Assembly: GCF_026212465.1 (NCBI RefSeq)
Contig: NC_080047.1
Span: forward strand, 40,722,422 to 40,786,421
Reading direction: 5' to 3'
DNA: 64,000 nucleotides
Source: Amaranthus tricolor
Lineage: Eukaryota > Streptophyta > Magnoliopsida > Caryophyllales > Amaranthaceae
Under the pieces are notes generated by a model that saw only the letters and a program-made list of their open reading frames with translations, was not told the origin of the DNA and did not search any database. Position 1 is the stretch's first letter; each line of letters begins with the position of its first letter. Made by a program: the position numbers and the translations under genes. This document shows positions 19,132 to 30,446 of the stretch, one piece after another.

Positions 19132-22100
19132 ATGCAGAAAACTATTGAATCCTTCTTCAAACATTCATCTACCCCAACATCTGATCCCGGAACTTCAAAT
19201 TCCGGCGATTTATTTGACGGAATTAGGGCTCAAAATCGGCCGGAAATTCGAGTCAAATACACTCGTCAATCTACCAGGTAGTTCAAATTTTCCCCCAAAT
19301 TATTTTTCCGACCTGAACTGTTTATACTAAATTCTTTATTAAATTTTTAACCCTAATATTAGGGGAGAAGAATCGACAAAGGATGTTTTAATTGGGGAAG
19401 AAACTAGCGAAGAGCAAAGAGAAACAAGTGAAAAATTGAATGGTGTTAATGGTGGAGGGAAGATTTTGAACAAGAAACGGAAGTATGCTCAGTTTCATTT
19501 GGAATTAGGTCAATCTGATTTTCTTCTTCATACATGTAAAATCTGTGGAATTAAGTATGCTAAAGGAGATGAAATTGATGAGAAAGTTCACACTACATTT
19601 CACAAGAATTATACCCATGGAATTCCATTTAAGGTGTTTTTAATTTTTTATGAGATAACTCGTTTTACTTTTGGATCTCTATATATTTTTATTGGTTGAA
19701 TTGCTTGATTGATTTTTAGGGTTGGCGTCACGAAAAGGTGATTCAGTTGTCCGGCCTTGTAAAGGATCGTATTATACTTGTGTCAAATTATGATTCTCCT
19801 GCTCAGAGGAATAAGGTTGAGATTTGTAATTCTTGAAGTAGTGATAGTTTCATTTAGTTGTTTGAAGATTGAAGTGACTGCTTTGTGTAATTAGCTTTTT
19901 TCGATGATATTGTTTTAGGTTCAAGAGGTTGTGAAGATGATGGAGATTGATTTGGGTGATGGCTGGATTTTTCATGAGTTATGTAAGGTTTGTACTTTTC
20001 ACTTATTTTTTTTTTTTTGGTATACTTTTTACTGAAAAATTAAAATTATATTAGCATATTTAAAGTACTTAGCATTATGTTATGAAAATGGTGTTTTGTA
20101 ACATATAAGAAACAAAATTTCAAGGGTTGATTATTGTTTATAATTGTTCTTCAATAACCATTGCAGGTATATTTATACATATCCTCACAAAGAGTTTCCG
20201 GGTGTGTCTTTGTGGAGTCTATTAATATGGCACACAAGGTTCTTTTGGACCCTGTGCAAATGAGTACTGATGGTGCTAGTGGAAAAGAAGAGAAACCAAT
20301 GCAAAAGACATTGCAATTTGGAGGGATATGTTTTCGAAGGGAAGCTTTCAGGAGATGCTCTACCCTTAGAACCTCAGAAGCAATGGATTCAAACATAAAT
20401 GGATCAATTGTATGTGAAGAGAAAGCTACTCTTGCTTCTTGTGGGATCAGGGCTATTTGGGTCAGTCCATCAAACCGAAGAAAAGGCATTGCAAAACACT
20501 TGCTGGATGCTGTGAGGTACTTCTGGCAATATCTTGTTGTTTTGTACCTTGGACATTGTTTTATTTCATGAATTTCAGTCTTTTTGTGGGATATGAAAAC
20601 TGACTAATTAGAATAATGAGTTATATGACTGATTTATGTCTAATGACCCTGTCCTAGCCAATCTCCAGCACAAAATGTCAGTAGGAGGGGTATTGTAGGA
20701 ATGTTGGTTCACCAAGGAACTCTGTACCAACTTGGTGTTTGGTACAATTTGGTGTTTTGAGAGTTTGGGAAATGCCAATCTCCAGCATAAAATGACAGTA
20801 CTTTTAGAGATAGCTTTAAAGGCATTCATATGTGATACAATTTGTTGTTTGGAGAGTTTGGGAAATATGAAGAACAACATATAAACTATCAAGCATGAAG
20901 AGCAGCATGAAAACAATTTCTTTATTGATTGTAAAAGAGTACAGGATAGGAGGTATATATAACTAAATCTAAACAACAAACTAACAACCTTAACAACATA
21001 TAACTTTCTTGGCTAAAAACTAGGAACAAATATAACTAATATAACTAACAGAAAAACTAAACTAAGGAGGTGGTTATAAGATGATACAATTGTCATCTTA
21101 TTCCTTCAACATAATTATTATCTTCATCAATATGTTAGCAGGGAGATCTTTGCATTTGTAGCTTTTGTGAAGAACATGTTTTTCAATAAGAGAGTAACAT
21201 ATTGCTACAATTGTTATATGAGCATGTATGGCGTTACATTTTGTCAGGATGTTAGAAGAGAAAACAGTCTCTTACAAGAAAAAACATGTGACGGTTTTTA
21301 ATGGTTATACTTCATATAATTTCCTCCAAAACATGTTAAAAGAGGGTCGAATGTTTTACTATTACCTTGTTTTTGCAGCATGACCACTTAAAAGAGCTAA
21401 AATATTGTTGTAGCTCCGCGGCCTGTTCATAGTCCATTACCTTAGAAAAGCACAACTACTTGGGTAGTCCTTTATCCTAATGAGAATGCCACAATTTCTG
21501 TTTTGATTCGTCTCTTCTACTTTGTAAGATTTTTATTTTGGGTAATGTTCCCACTATTTTCTTTAATTCTTATCTACACATATCTTTTATGTTCTCTCCC
21601 TTTAAATTTTATCCACTCAACTTATTGTCCCTCCATTTCCTTAATATTTGTGGAAAAAAGGTATTCGTTGTGGCATACTCATGGTAATAGAGGGTGCAAT
21701 AAACAAGGATGTACCTTGGGTGCTTGAATTTATTATGAAATCATAGCCGATGGTTTCCAATCATCTGGAAACAAAAATCTTGGTCTTTTATGAAAAAAAC
21801 GTGCGCGTTCGAAAAGAATGACGTTCCTGCCCAATTAAAAATAACCCATAAGTGATGCCACATCAAAGAATAAGAGAAAGGTTGCCTAACATACAAGCTT
21901 GATTTATCAATTTGTTTTAGAATGAAACTTTATCGGGCTTGTATTTTGTCAACTCTTCTCTTGTGTTGGACTTGTTGTGTACAAACCCATTGACAAATTT
22001 ATTAGGGTGACTTAAATGATGATCTAACCTAGAGAATCATCTATTTAGGAATCTTGCTCATGCAGCTTGAACTTGTATAGTGTAGTTATCTGACTCTTAA

Positions 22101-23608
22101 GGTTCCTAAGGTCAGTGCTGCGCTGTGCTGGGTGGTGTGAATTACAGGACTCCTCTCATGCAAACTACCAATACTTAAAGGAAATCAATTTCATGGTCTA
22201 AGCATTGAGAAAGTGGTATATGATCATGATGAATTGATGACACAAATTGTGCAATCCCTAACTCATAAGTGAATGATGAAAAGTGCCCATTAGCCTGATG
22301 GCTAATAAACTGTGAGCAGGAATAATTTCCTTATGTCACTACTCTTTCCTGAATGGGAACAGGTTAAAATGGTTTGTAGATGATTTTTCTGTGCTATACA
22401 AGGGTCATAAGAGATGGCAATAATAAAATAGCACTAAATTAGCATCAGCATACTCTCGCTGCATTTGTAAGATATCAATTGACTATATTAACAAGACGGA
22501 TTGTATGGTTAGCACAAGAGTGTATAAGATTGCTATAGCATGTATTCATATAGTTCAAATTGGTTGTCTTGTTTCATTTTGATGTCTCACCTTGTGAAGC
22601 AATATTTTTAGTTTAGCACTCTTTGAAAAGTGACATTCAATGAACTAATTGGTTTAAAGCTTGAATTGTTTATTTTTCATTATACTGTTGTGTCACTGTC
22701 TTTATATGGCACATGCTTCCTGATAATAGTTCGAACACTGTATAAGATTTGGAATTTGATCACAACCCCAAATAAGGTCTTTTTCTGTAGATAGTTAGAA
22801 CATCCAACTAACTAGGAATGATACCAACTTCTGAAAATGTCTTCCTAAGTCAGGCTCTGATGACTTTCTACCTTGTAAAATATATAGCCTTTTCCCCCTC
22901 TAATGATCACATTATAATACTCGGCTTTATAGTGATCAGCCATAAAGCCGAGTCGACTTTAGCTGCTGACTTCAAACCTCAGTTCCTCTTTTAAGCTGAG
23001 TCCGCTTTGTTTGCAGCAGAAGGTAAAGCCGACTCGGCTTTATCTTCTGTGACAAAACCAAAGCTTTTCTCCTTCTACTCTCCATTTGGACACCCATATG
23101 TCCACGCGTAAGTCCAAGACTCAAGGCATATTATAACACCTAATTTGATTATACTCCATCTATAATCTCGAATCACTTCAAATCAGCTCATGTCAGAGTG
23201 ACTAATTGGCTGTCTGTCTGTTTGTTGCTTAAGTTAGCTCTCACTCTAGAACTCATATTACTTATATCCCTTAAAATGTCCTAAAATTTCATTTACATGT
23301 AATGTATGAATTAGTGCTGATTTAATAGAAACAACGGGTTGGCACGATAAAATGAACTAAGAACGAGTGTCTTTCCTTTGTATTTTTTAATGCTGTTTGA
23401 AACTATGTTAGACATTGAGCTGTTTTGTGAATTCAGGTTGGGCCTTTTTATTTTGCTTCTGATCTGTAATTATGTATGCAGGAAAAGCTTCTCATTAGAC
23501 TACACACTTGGGTGCTCAGAATTAGCATTCTCTCAGCCATCCTCATCCGGAAAGGCATTGGCAACCAAATATACTGGTACACCATCATTTTTGGTATACA
23601 AAAGCTAG
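19132..23608 (+). CDS. CTF7: Cohesin acetyltransferase CTF7/ECO1 (six exons)
   Basis: Exons by GT...AG borders: 19132-19277, 19363-19633, 19720-19815, 19919-19987, 20167-20516 and 23482-23608, giving 352 residues, close to the Arabidopsis protein. ECO1 acetylates the SMC3 subunit of cohesin in S phase to establish sister-chromatid cohesion, acting at the replication fork in the nucleus. The N-terminus MQKTIESFF is a PCNA-binding PIP box (QxxIxxFF). A C2H2 zinc finger follows: C107, C110, H125, H129. The GNAT fold carries [20 protein letters not shown] (acetyl-CoA loop) in exon 5, and exon 6 ends with [20 protein letters not shown], the conserved C-terminal block. No defect is seen. Intron 5 is 2.97 kb and holds repeats and a foldback. 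An E2F site lies upstream. Confidence 0.95.
20655..21115 (-). repeat. Repeat cluster in CTF7 intron 5 (direct repeats, LTR-like)
   Basis: GCCAATCTCCAGCACAAAAT near 20658 recurs near 20774 as GCCAATCTCCAGCATAAAAT, and GAGAGTTTGGGAAAT occurs twice about 92 bp apart. Downstream, on the minus strand, the sequence begins TGTTGAAGGAATAAGATGAC and carries TATATAC-type motifs, like the start of a copia LTR. A matching CA-end and target duplication were not established, so the LTR reading is tentative. Confidence 0.4.
22920..23043. repeat. Foldback with three ACTCGGCTTTAT motifs in CTF7 intron 5
   Basis: ACTCGGCTTTAT occurs at 22919-22930 and 23032-23043, and inverted (ATAAAGCCGAGT) at 22942-22953. 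The first pair forms an 11-bp perfect hairpin with an 11-base loop. The larger pair, 22942-22968 with 23014-23043, pairs over about 27 bp with a few mismatches. It is GC-richer than its surroundings. Confidence 0.8.
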
Positions 23609-23650
23609 TTTTACATGACAGTTGACTTTGTACCTCGATTTAGTTGATAG

Positions 23651-23725
23651 TAGAGGTCTTCAAAACAGACCAGCTGATCTGTTGTTCATTTGAAATCAAC
23701 CTGATGACCCGAATGAACACCTTTA
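23651..23725. mobile_element. 75-bp hAT-type MITE just after CTF7
   Basis: The ends TAGAGGTCTTCA and TGAACACCTTTA are imperfect inverted repeats, and the 8-bp target duplication GTTGATAG flanks the element at 23643-23650 and 23726-23733. An 8-bp duplication is typical of hAT transposons. It lies 43 bp past the CTF7 stop codon, so it is probably in the 3' UTR. The ends match those of the element at 35525-35701. Confidence 0.85.
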
Positions 23726-23733
23726 GTTGATAG

Positions 23734-25123
23734 GATTAATATTGAAAGTTCAAAACCTGCATATTATTTTTTATGTATCCTGCATTCCTGCTAGTTGATT
23801 AAGATAATGTATGATTTTCATTATCGACAATTTCTCTTGTGTTGGTTTATGTAGCTTCTTTAATATATTACGATTACGGTTTTGATATTGTTGTTTTTAT
23901 TGTATATCTACTATCTAGTATCTAGAGCTAATCAAAGGAGCAGCAAGGCATTAGATTACACACAATACATTGGTTATACAAACGCACCATTTTTCTGTTC
24001 TTGTAACATTACTTGTCGCTAACTTTCTATATCAATGGACTCAAATTTCAGTTACTGCATTGGAATTTGCAATTCAACCAAAATTTTCTTACATTAAATC
24101 ATAAGCTCAAGCATAAAATCCATAAACAAGATCAAAGCATCAACCAATCACTAATGTGGTTTCTAAACCCCAACTAATATATACTCCTAAAATTTGAACA
24201 AAATAAGTGTTTATTCTAAAAAAATATCTCAAGGGAAACCCAAAATACACTTGTTGAAATAGAAATGAGGTTACATTCTATTAATAAAAATCTCATTAGA
24301 AACGTAATTTCTCTTTGACTTTTTTACATATCTGTTTCATCAACTTATTTTGTCAATTTTCTACCACTACTTCTTACTAAACTATAATAAAATAAACATT
24401 TTGTAGTTCAATTACTCTATTTTCCATATCAATATTCTATTTAAGTATTAATGTTTTATTTAAATATTAAAATAAACTATTACTAAAATAAACTGTTTGA
24501 CCATCCACTATATTGCCTCCCTTCTAAAATTTTTGTCCATTTAATTTCATCCATATATTTCATATAATTGTTTTTTTCTCCAATATGTACTAAACACCAA
24601 AATAACAAAAAAGCAACCACTTACGTATGAGTAGCCATGGATTCAAGACTCTATTGGATCCGAGTCCAAAAAAACAAATAGATATAAGTTTGGATCTAGG
24701 ATCTTCAGGCCCTGACCTAACTCAAAATTAGGACTCATTTAAAGATTCAAACCCGCCATCTTTCTAGACTCGACCTATTACACAAGCTAAAATCAATTTT
24801 AAGTTCGTTTTAAACTTATTCATATGTTTATTTGGACTCCATTTAGCCTTATATACAACCCATAGTCTATAGATCCTTTTTTTAGAAGTGCTACAGACCC
24901 GTTTTACTTCTAATAAAACTTTTTAAAATGTAAAAAGTTCATCTTTGAATGACTAAATCAAGACTCATTTATTGGATGTGGGTTCGGATAAGTCCAAGTC
25001 TAGTTCAAGTTCACCAAAAATCAATAGGTCTGTTTGGACCCGATCCAAACCCATTCCATGACAATCCTTGATCTTGACAATAAAGTAGTAGTATTATTCT
25101 TTATGACGCCTTAATTTGCTATA
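23734..25123. other. Gene-free stretch downstream of CTF7
   Basis: Contains the CTF7 3' flank and AT-rich intergenic sequence. From about 24640 to 25070 it carries repeated GGACTC/GAGTCC and GACCC/GGGTC-like segments that look like a diverged foldback repeat, without clear ends. No gene is seen. Confidence 0.4.
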
Positions 25124-25482
25124 GGGGTGTTTGGCAATTAGCTGTAGGCTGTTGGCTTTTCAGTTGGTTTGTTTGGCCAACTGGAAATGTTGACTGTTTT
25201 TGTTAGCTAAAAACAGTTATTTATGGAAATCTTTGGTAAATTTAGGTATTAGTTGTTGACTGTTTATTAGAAAAAGTGGATTAATAAGCCAAAAGCCAAC
25301 AAAAAAAGTTAACTGGAGTAACTTTTTATTTTAGTTTAAAAGCCAGCTTTTTAACTGGCTTAAAAGCTATCTATTAAACACTTTTTAACTATTTGGCCAA
25401 CCAATAAGTTAAAAGTCAAAAACCAACAAAAAAAAAAAAAAAAAAAAAAAAGCTAAGGAAAAAATTGTGAACCAAACACCCC
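25124..25482. mobile_element. MITE with GGGGTGTTTGG inverted ends
   Basis: The ends GGGGTGTTTGGCAA and AACCAAACACCCC are inverted repeats. The body has complementary TTGGCTTTTCAG/AAAGTCAAAAACC-like arms, so the element folds back over most of its 359 bp. An ATA triplet on both sides could be a 3-bp target duplication. An A-run of about 24 bases sits near the right end. Confidence 0.75.
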
Positions 25483-26436
25483 ATAATAAGTATATATTGT
25501 TCCCACTCCCATTTGCAAGCGGTAGAAAATTGCATGAAAATGCAAGGTAATAGTAACACATTAATAATTTAAGTGGGAAATTTTATAACCTTAAAGTCAA
25601 TACTAGTAATTTGGTTTAATACTAGTTTGTTACCGATTAAAAAACTAAAAATCAACTAAAAGTTTATTAAATACTTCCGTTCTATTTTATTTGCAACACT
25701 TACCATTTTTAGATATTTCATATTACTTGCAACATTACTATTTTTGGCAAAAATAATCTACACAATTTTTTATTTTATCCTTACTTTATTCCTACCTCAT
25801 ATATCCACTTCAATCATACTTCATCCCTTTAATTACTTAATTTACCCACCACCCCTTACCTACTTATAATTATATACTCTTTTTCCCTACCTTTAGAATG
25901 AATTCAAATCAAAATTAAAGGGCATTAATGGCAAACTAGCAGATCAAAAATTGAAGGAATCCAATACAACCTTTCAGCTCTCATTGAATGTTCTAGAAGA
26001 TGAAGATGATTAATAAATCTTGACCCTTAATTTTTCCTTGCCTTTACATCTCAGTCCTTGATTTTGGTTACTCATCCTCATAAACCCTACGTTGCTGGCC
26101 ATCTCCTTCATTTCACCTCATTAAGCAAACGACTCCTTCTCCCTCTCTCTCTGAACTCTCCCCTCCCTCATAACCTACCGTTTGTGTTCTTCACTTTACC
26201 TCATGATTTTGAGTATCCTTCACTGTCAACCAACATGCATTTGATTTTGGTTCTTTTTTCAGACCTGATTTCGTGGTTTTGTGGTTTCATATTTGGCTTC
26301 TGATTTCATTTTGGTTTATTTTTGTTCATCTTTTGTTATTTTGTGGGTTTGTTTTGGGACATCTTCATCTTCTGTTTTGGAGTTCCATTTTTGATTTCGT
26401 GGGCTTTATTTTGGGACATTTTCATCTTCTCCGAAA
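25483..26436. other. Intergenic; Stowaway-like half element near 25673
   Basis: ACTTCCGTTCTATTTTATTTGCAAC near 25674 resembles one end of a Stowaway/mariner-type MITE, but the opposite end was not found. Sequence from about 26040 to 26436 is pyrimidine-rich (CTCCCTCTCTCTCTGAACTC) and could be the old leader of the short frame that follows. Confidence 0.35.
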
Positions 26437-26755
26437 ATGGAGTCTTTGAGCAGTGAAGAAAATTCTGGTGGTTTTTTTGATTCTTATGTTCGATACCATG
26501 AAAACATTAAGCATGACAATATATTTGGTTCATGGTATGATCATTATTATCTTAACTGTGGAGATTCTTTGGTTGTTGACTCCCCAGACCAAGATCCCTC
26601 CTACTTATTTTGGTCTTCCTGATGATGATGATGCGGTGATCAAGAAATCACCCAAAAGTGCGCCGGTTATGCTTAACAATGTTGGATTTGAAGATCCTCA
26701 AATGTCAGATAAAAGCGTACCCCCTAAAATGAGCATTTGCGGTTGTGAAAACTGA
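26437..26755 (+). pseudogene. Unrecognised short coding frame with a frame change
   Basis: One frame starts MESLSSEENSGGFFDSYVRY at 26437 and stops at 26622. An overlapping +1 frame continues from about 26585 with PQTKIPPTYFGLPDDDDAVI and SVPPKMSICGCEN, to a stop at 26753-26755. Composition (acidic head, then a Pro/Lys/Asp tail) and the joining overlap suggest a former small protein split by one indel. An intron could also explain it. I do not recognise the family. A pyrimidine-rich leader-like segment lies upstream. Confidence 0.3.
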
Positions 26756-27681
26756 GCATTTCTTTCCCTTTCATTTAACTGATGTCTTTTGTTTGTTTGG
26801 TAATTGTTTGCTGATGATCTATTATGATCTGATTATGTTGTTCATCATGTTGGATTAAGTGTTGCATGTTTGTTGTGTAACAGTTGGATTGTGGACATTG
26901 TGTTGGATTATGCTCATTCTGTTGAATTAAATGTTTGCATTGTTGGATGATCTGTAAATTCCTAGTGATGATGGGGTTAATACTGATGAAGTTAGTGCAT
27001 CACTGAGTAAGCATGTTCATTGCCACCTTGGGCTTGACCACAATGTAGGCTGATACATAAGCAATAACCTTGTGACATGCCATTTTCAGTTACTGTGATT
27101 TATTAATATTGCCATCTAAATTACTACCTTTGTTCTGTTTTAGTTGCAACATAACAACATTGTTGGTTTCTTCATTTTCAAAAGGCAATGTCAGTAATCT
27201 GATTAAAAATGGCAAACGCTGGATATTTTTTGTGTCATTATTTGTGGTTACTCGAGAAGAGGCTGAACTTGCTAGTTGTGCGCTAATTTAAATGATGTAA
27301 ACCCTTCTTTCTGAGGGAAAAGTGAAACTTGGAATACAATGATGCATGATGTTAAATGAATAAATTTGTTAAAAACCACCTCAATGACTTATATGGAAAG
27401 GTGTGTAAACAAAGGATGTCAAGTGATCAACAATGAATGCCTATTTTCTGATTACTAAATGTTATATATGGGTTTATTTCAATGCTTTACAAAATGATTC
27501 ATCTTACATGTAGCTTTTAAATCCTTTACAAAATGCTACATCTAACATGTAGCCTATAGTCTTTAACCCTTTGACAAAAAATAAAAGGGTTAATTCACAT
27601 GTACAAAAAGTCACTTCCTATGGATAATTAATTTCAATCTTCATCAGGTGGAACAACATTGAGATTAATTAACCAGTGACA
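26756..27681. other. 3' flank of the mariner-like remnant
   Basis: No gene. TACTACCTTTGTTCTGTTTT at 27122, continuing AGTTGCAAC, resembles a mariner/Stowaway terminal repeat preceded by TA. It could be one end of the transposon whose remnant lies to the right. The other end was not found. Confidence 0.4.
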
Positions 27682-29359
27682 TCAATATTGATGAGTCGAA
27701 TCTATAAGCTCTGTAGGAACTTCAAGTTGACTTGGCAATTCACCTAGCCTGTCCAACCTTTTCTTTCCCATGTGTGGTAGCTTGTAATTATTACCACCCC
27801 TTACTTTAAGTACCTGAAGCATGCATAACTGATATTGAATGCATGAGTAATTCAAAAGTTTTGGATTGAAAGTATCGTATACATCAGTTACTGCCTTAAT
27901 TAACGCTGGGAAATCTCTAGGAAACTCTCTAAATTGAATTGACTGAAGAGCATTAAAAAGACTTAAATCCAAAATGTTCATGTCAGGACTAGAAGCTGGT
28001 TGGCAAACTAGCCTAATATTGAACCCATCTTGTGTTGCAGCTTCATTAAATGCATGATCAGTTGTTAATATGTGTGGTCCTGCATTGTCTTGCTGAATCC
28101 ATATGTCCCTAATTCCATTTGCTGGCCATTTTGATCTGATTGCTGGTAACACTTCAACAATTAACTTTTCCCTGATAACATCTCTTGTGACTCTTGTAAT
28201 TGCTTTCAATTCTGGTGTACGTGCTGCCCTGTTACTTGAACTTTTGATTTCCATTTGTGTCTCTGTAAAAGGAAATATGCCTATTTTCCCATCCCACAAT
28301 ATGTCCCGTTAGAGTTAACAAGTGGCCTAGCAACAGCAGCTATGAACATGACCTTTCCTATGAAATTCTTGTTTTGAACACATCTATATGGATCTTCCTC
28401 TTCCCATGTGAATAAGTAAAATCTTTATGTCTCTCTTCTCATAAAAAACCACTTCTCATCAATGTGTACGACGTTGTACATCAAACTGAATTTCGGTAAT
28501 GTGTTAACAGTTGGCGGGATAATTTGAGACAAAATGAAGTTAAGTCTTCTAAGTTTGTGTTCATGTGAAAGCTTTGGTTTGATGGAATTTGTGTGGAATC
28601 TAAGGTCTCCTGATTTTAACATTCTATATACTTGTGAATGTCCCATTTTCATTTCATTAGCAATTGACCTAATTGTGGTTCTTTTTTCAATTGGGATGGC
28701 ATTGAGTGTATCCATATTAAAAACATTTTTTTCCTTCCTACCCTTCCCCTCTTCTTGTTACTAACATCAATAACATCACTATTGGCCATTGCATTTTTGG
28801 CACTCTCCCAAAGTCTCCAAACCGTCCACCGTGAAACATTATTTGCAAGTGCAGTTGCCTTTATAGATCCCTTAGGCAATGTTCTAGTAGCTGGTTCTTA
28901 AAGACAACTTAACTTTTGAATAATTAACTTTTTGGTTTCAATGCTTACTCTCCTACGTCGGGTCTATGCTTGTTCTGCTTCAGCTTCTTGTAAATCTGGT
29001 TCTCTTTGTTCATTGGTCTGTGGTTCTGGTTCATTGGTCTGTGGTACTGGTTGAGCTTCATGGCATTCTGGTTGAGCTTCATTTAGTTATGCTTCTGGTT
29101 GTTCACTATGTTGTTCATCATGTTCATTATGCTGCTGTTCTGGTTCATCTATAGGCTCAAATTGTGCTTGTTGTGGGTTTGAATGAGATTGACAAGTAGT
29201 TAAACTCAAGTTTAAACTGACATCTACATTCCTATATGTTTTACTTGTGTAATCTTCATAAATATCATAATCATCCATTATATCAAGGTTTTCAAAGTGA
29301 AAAATAAAAACCTCCATATCCGGGTCGGAATTCTTATCAAGGTTTGCATTTTCATCCAT
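27682..29359 (-). pseudogene. Mariner-like (DD39D) transposase, frameshifted
   Basis: Four minus-strand pieces follow the order of a plant mariner-like transposase. An acidic and Gln/His-rich N-terminal frame lies at 29359-29087. A helix-turn-helix DNA-binding part with KGSIKATALANNVSRWTVWR begins at 28879. The next helix-turn-helix (RTTIRSIANEMKMGHSQVYR) and first catalytic Asp (VVHIDEKWFF) lie at 28715-28425. The last piece, 28299-27682, has WIQQDNAGPHI with the second Asp and ASSPDMNILDLSLFNALQSI with the third. I count 39 residues between the last two Asp, which defines DD39D plant mariners. Breaks occur near 28990, 28700 and 28330-28440, so no full protein can be made. The enzyme would cut and paste DNA at TA sites. 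Confidence 0.85.
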
Positions 29360-29443
29360 CTTCCTTGCTTTGATAAATCTTCAACACTTGAATGACATTG
29401 TGCATGTGTGTGAATTGTGTAAATTAGTAATGGATAGATCCTG

Positions 29444-29465
29444 CCCCCCCCCCCCCCCCCCCCCC
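29444..29465. repeat. Poly(C) tract of 22 bases
   Basis: An uninterrupted run of C, read as G on the minus strand, about 85 bp upstream of the mariner-like N-terminal frame. Such long G/C homopolymers are rare in AT-rich plant DNA and can form G-quadruplexes. The exact length is likely unreliable in sequencing. Confidence 0.9.
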
Positions 29466-29699
29466 AAATTACTTAACTGTTGCTTGTGGTTCTTGGTTTT
29501 TCAGAGTTGATGATTAAGATCGAGTTAGACCCTAAAGATTATGAAGTAAATGCACAAAGAGTAGAAGATGTTGTGGGGAAGAAGTGAATTGTTTATATAG
29601 ACTTCAAATGTGTATCTTGATTTTGGTGGGAAACTTTATTTTTGCCTCCCAAATTTTGTTAATTTTGGTGGGAAACTTTTGTACACTTAATCCTTTTCC

Positions 29700-29880
29700 C
29701 ATATTTTAGCTGCTGTATTGGCGGGAATTGAAAGCATTATTGTACTGTTTCCATATTTTAACTACTGTATTGGGGGCATTCAAAGCATTATTATACTGTT
29801 CTCATATTTTAGTTGCTGTATTGGGGGCATTGAAAGCATTATTGTACTGTTCCCATATTTTAGCTGCTATATAGGGTATT
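29700..29880. repeat. Minisatellite, 51-52-bp unit, about 3.5 copies
   Basis: Units start CATATTTTAGCTGCTGTATT at 29700, 29752, 29803 and 29854 (partial), with a shared AAAGCATTATTGTACTGTTC half. Copies differ at a few sites. A TTTTGGTGGGAAACTTT segment also occurs twice just upstream (about 29620 and 29663). Confidence 0.85.
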
Positions 29881-30446
29881 TGGCATTTAAAAAATCTAGC
29901 TACTGTACTGAGGGTAAAATAGTAATTTTGCACACTGAAAAGACTGTATAGGGTATTTTAATTGATTACTTTAAGATCGTAAGAGATTATTTTAAGTTTA
30001 CGAGTAATCACTGTAAGACTATAAAAAGTGTGTATTTTAAAATTATTTATGATTACTTTAATTATGAATGATTACTTTAAGCCAAAAAGTGTATTTTAAG
30101 TTAGCCTAATAAAAATGGTCATCATGAGACTATTCTATGTAAAAATTAGAGATAATAAAATAATAGTAATAATATGAACTCCTCACAATTCCAAAAGAGT
30201 ACCCTTTAAAATCAAATCGCTTAACTTTCTCCAACATAATTTGGGCAACCAGCCAACCCTCTTTTCTTCTTTACAAGAGGAACAAATTCTACTGTTTAAC
30301 ACTAGTTGTCATGGCCCAGTTTCAATCTTTCTTGTCTGCTTTCTATTCAATTCCCCATTAAAAAGTTAGACCCTTTCTTTAAAACCCATAAATTATTTTT
30401 CCTTCTTCCTCCCTAATTCCTTTATGATGTTGAATTGAGTCTAAAA
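29881..30446. other. Upstream region of the SBP-box gene
   Basis: AT-rich with several GATTACTTTAA repeats (29960-30075). From about 30290 it is the probable leader of the SBP-box gene. A TTG-initiated extension is in frame just upstream of the ATG at 30447, but the ATG is preferred. No firm promoter element was fixed. Confidence 0.4.

Noticed and set aside
20608..20979. Minus-strand 123-codon ORF in CTF7 intron 5
   Set aside because: It lies in a repeat cluster and translates a tandem direct repeat; no domain.
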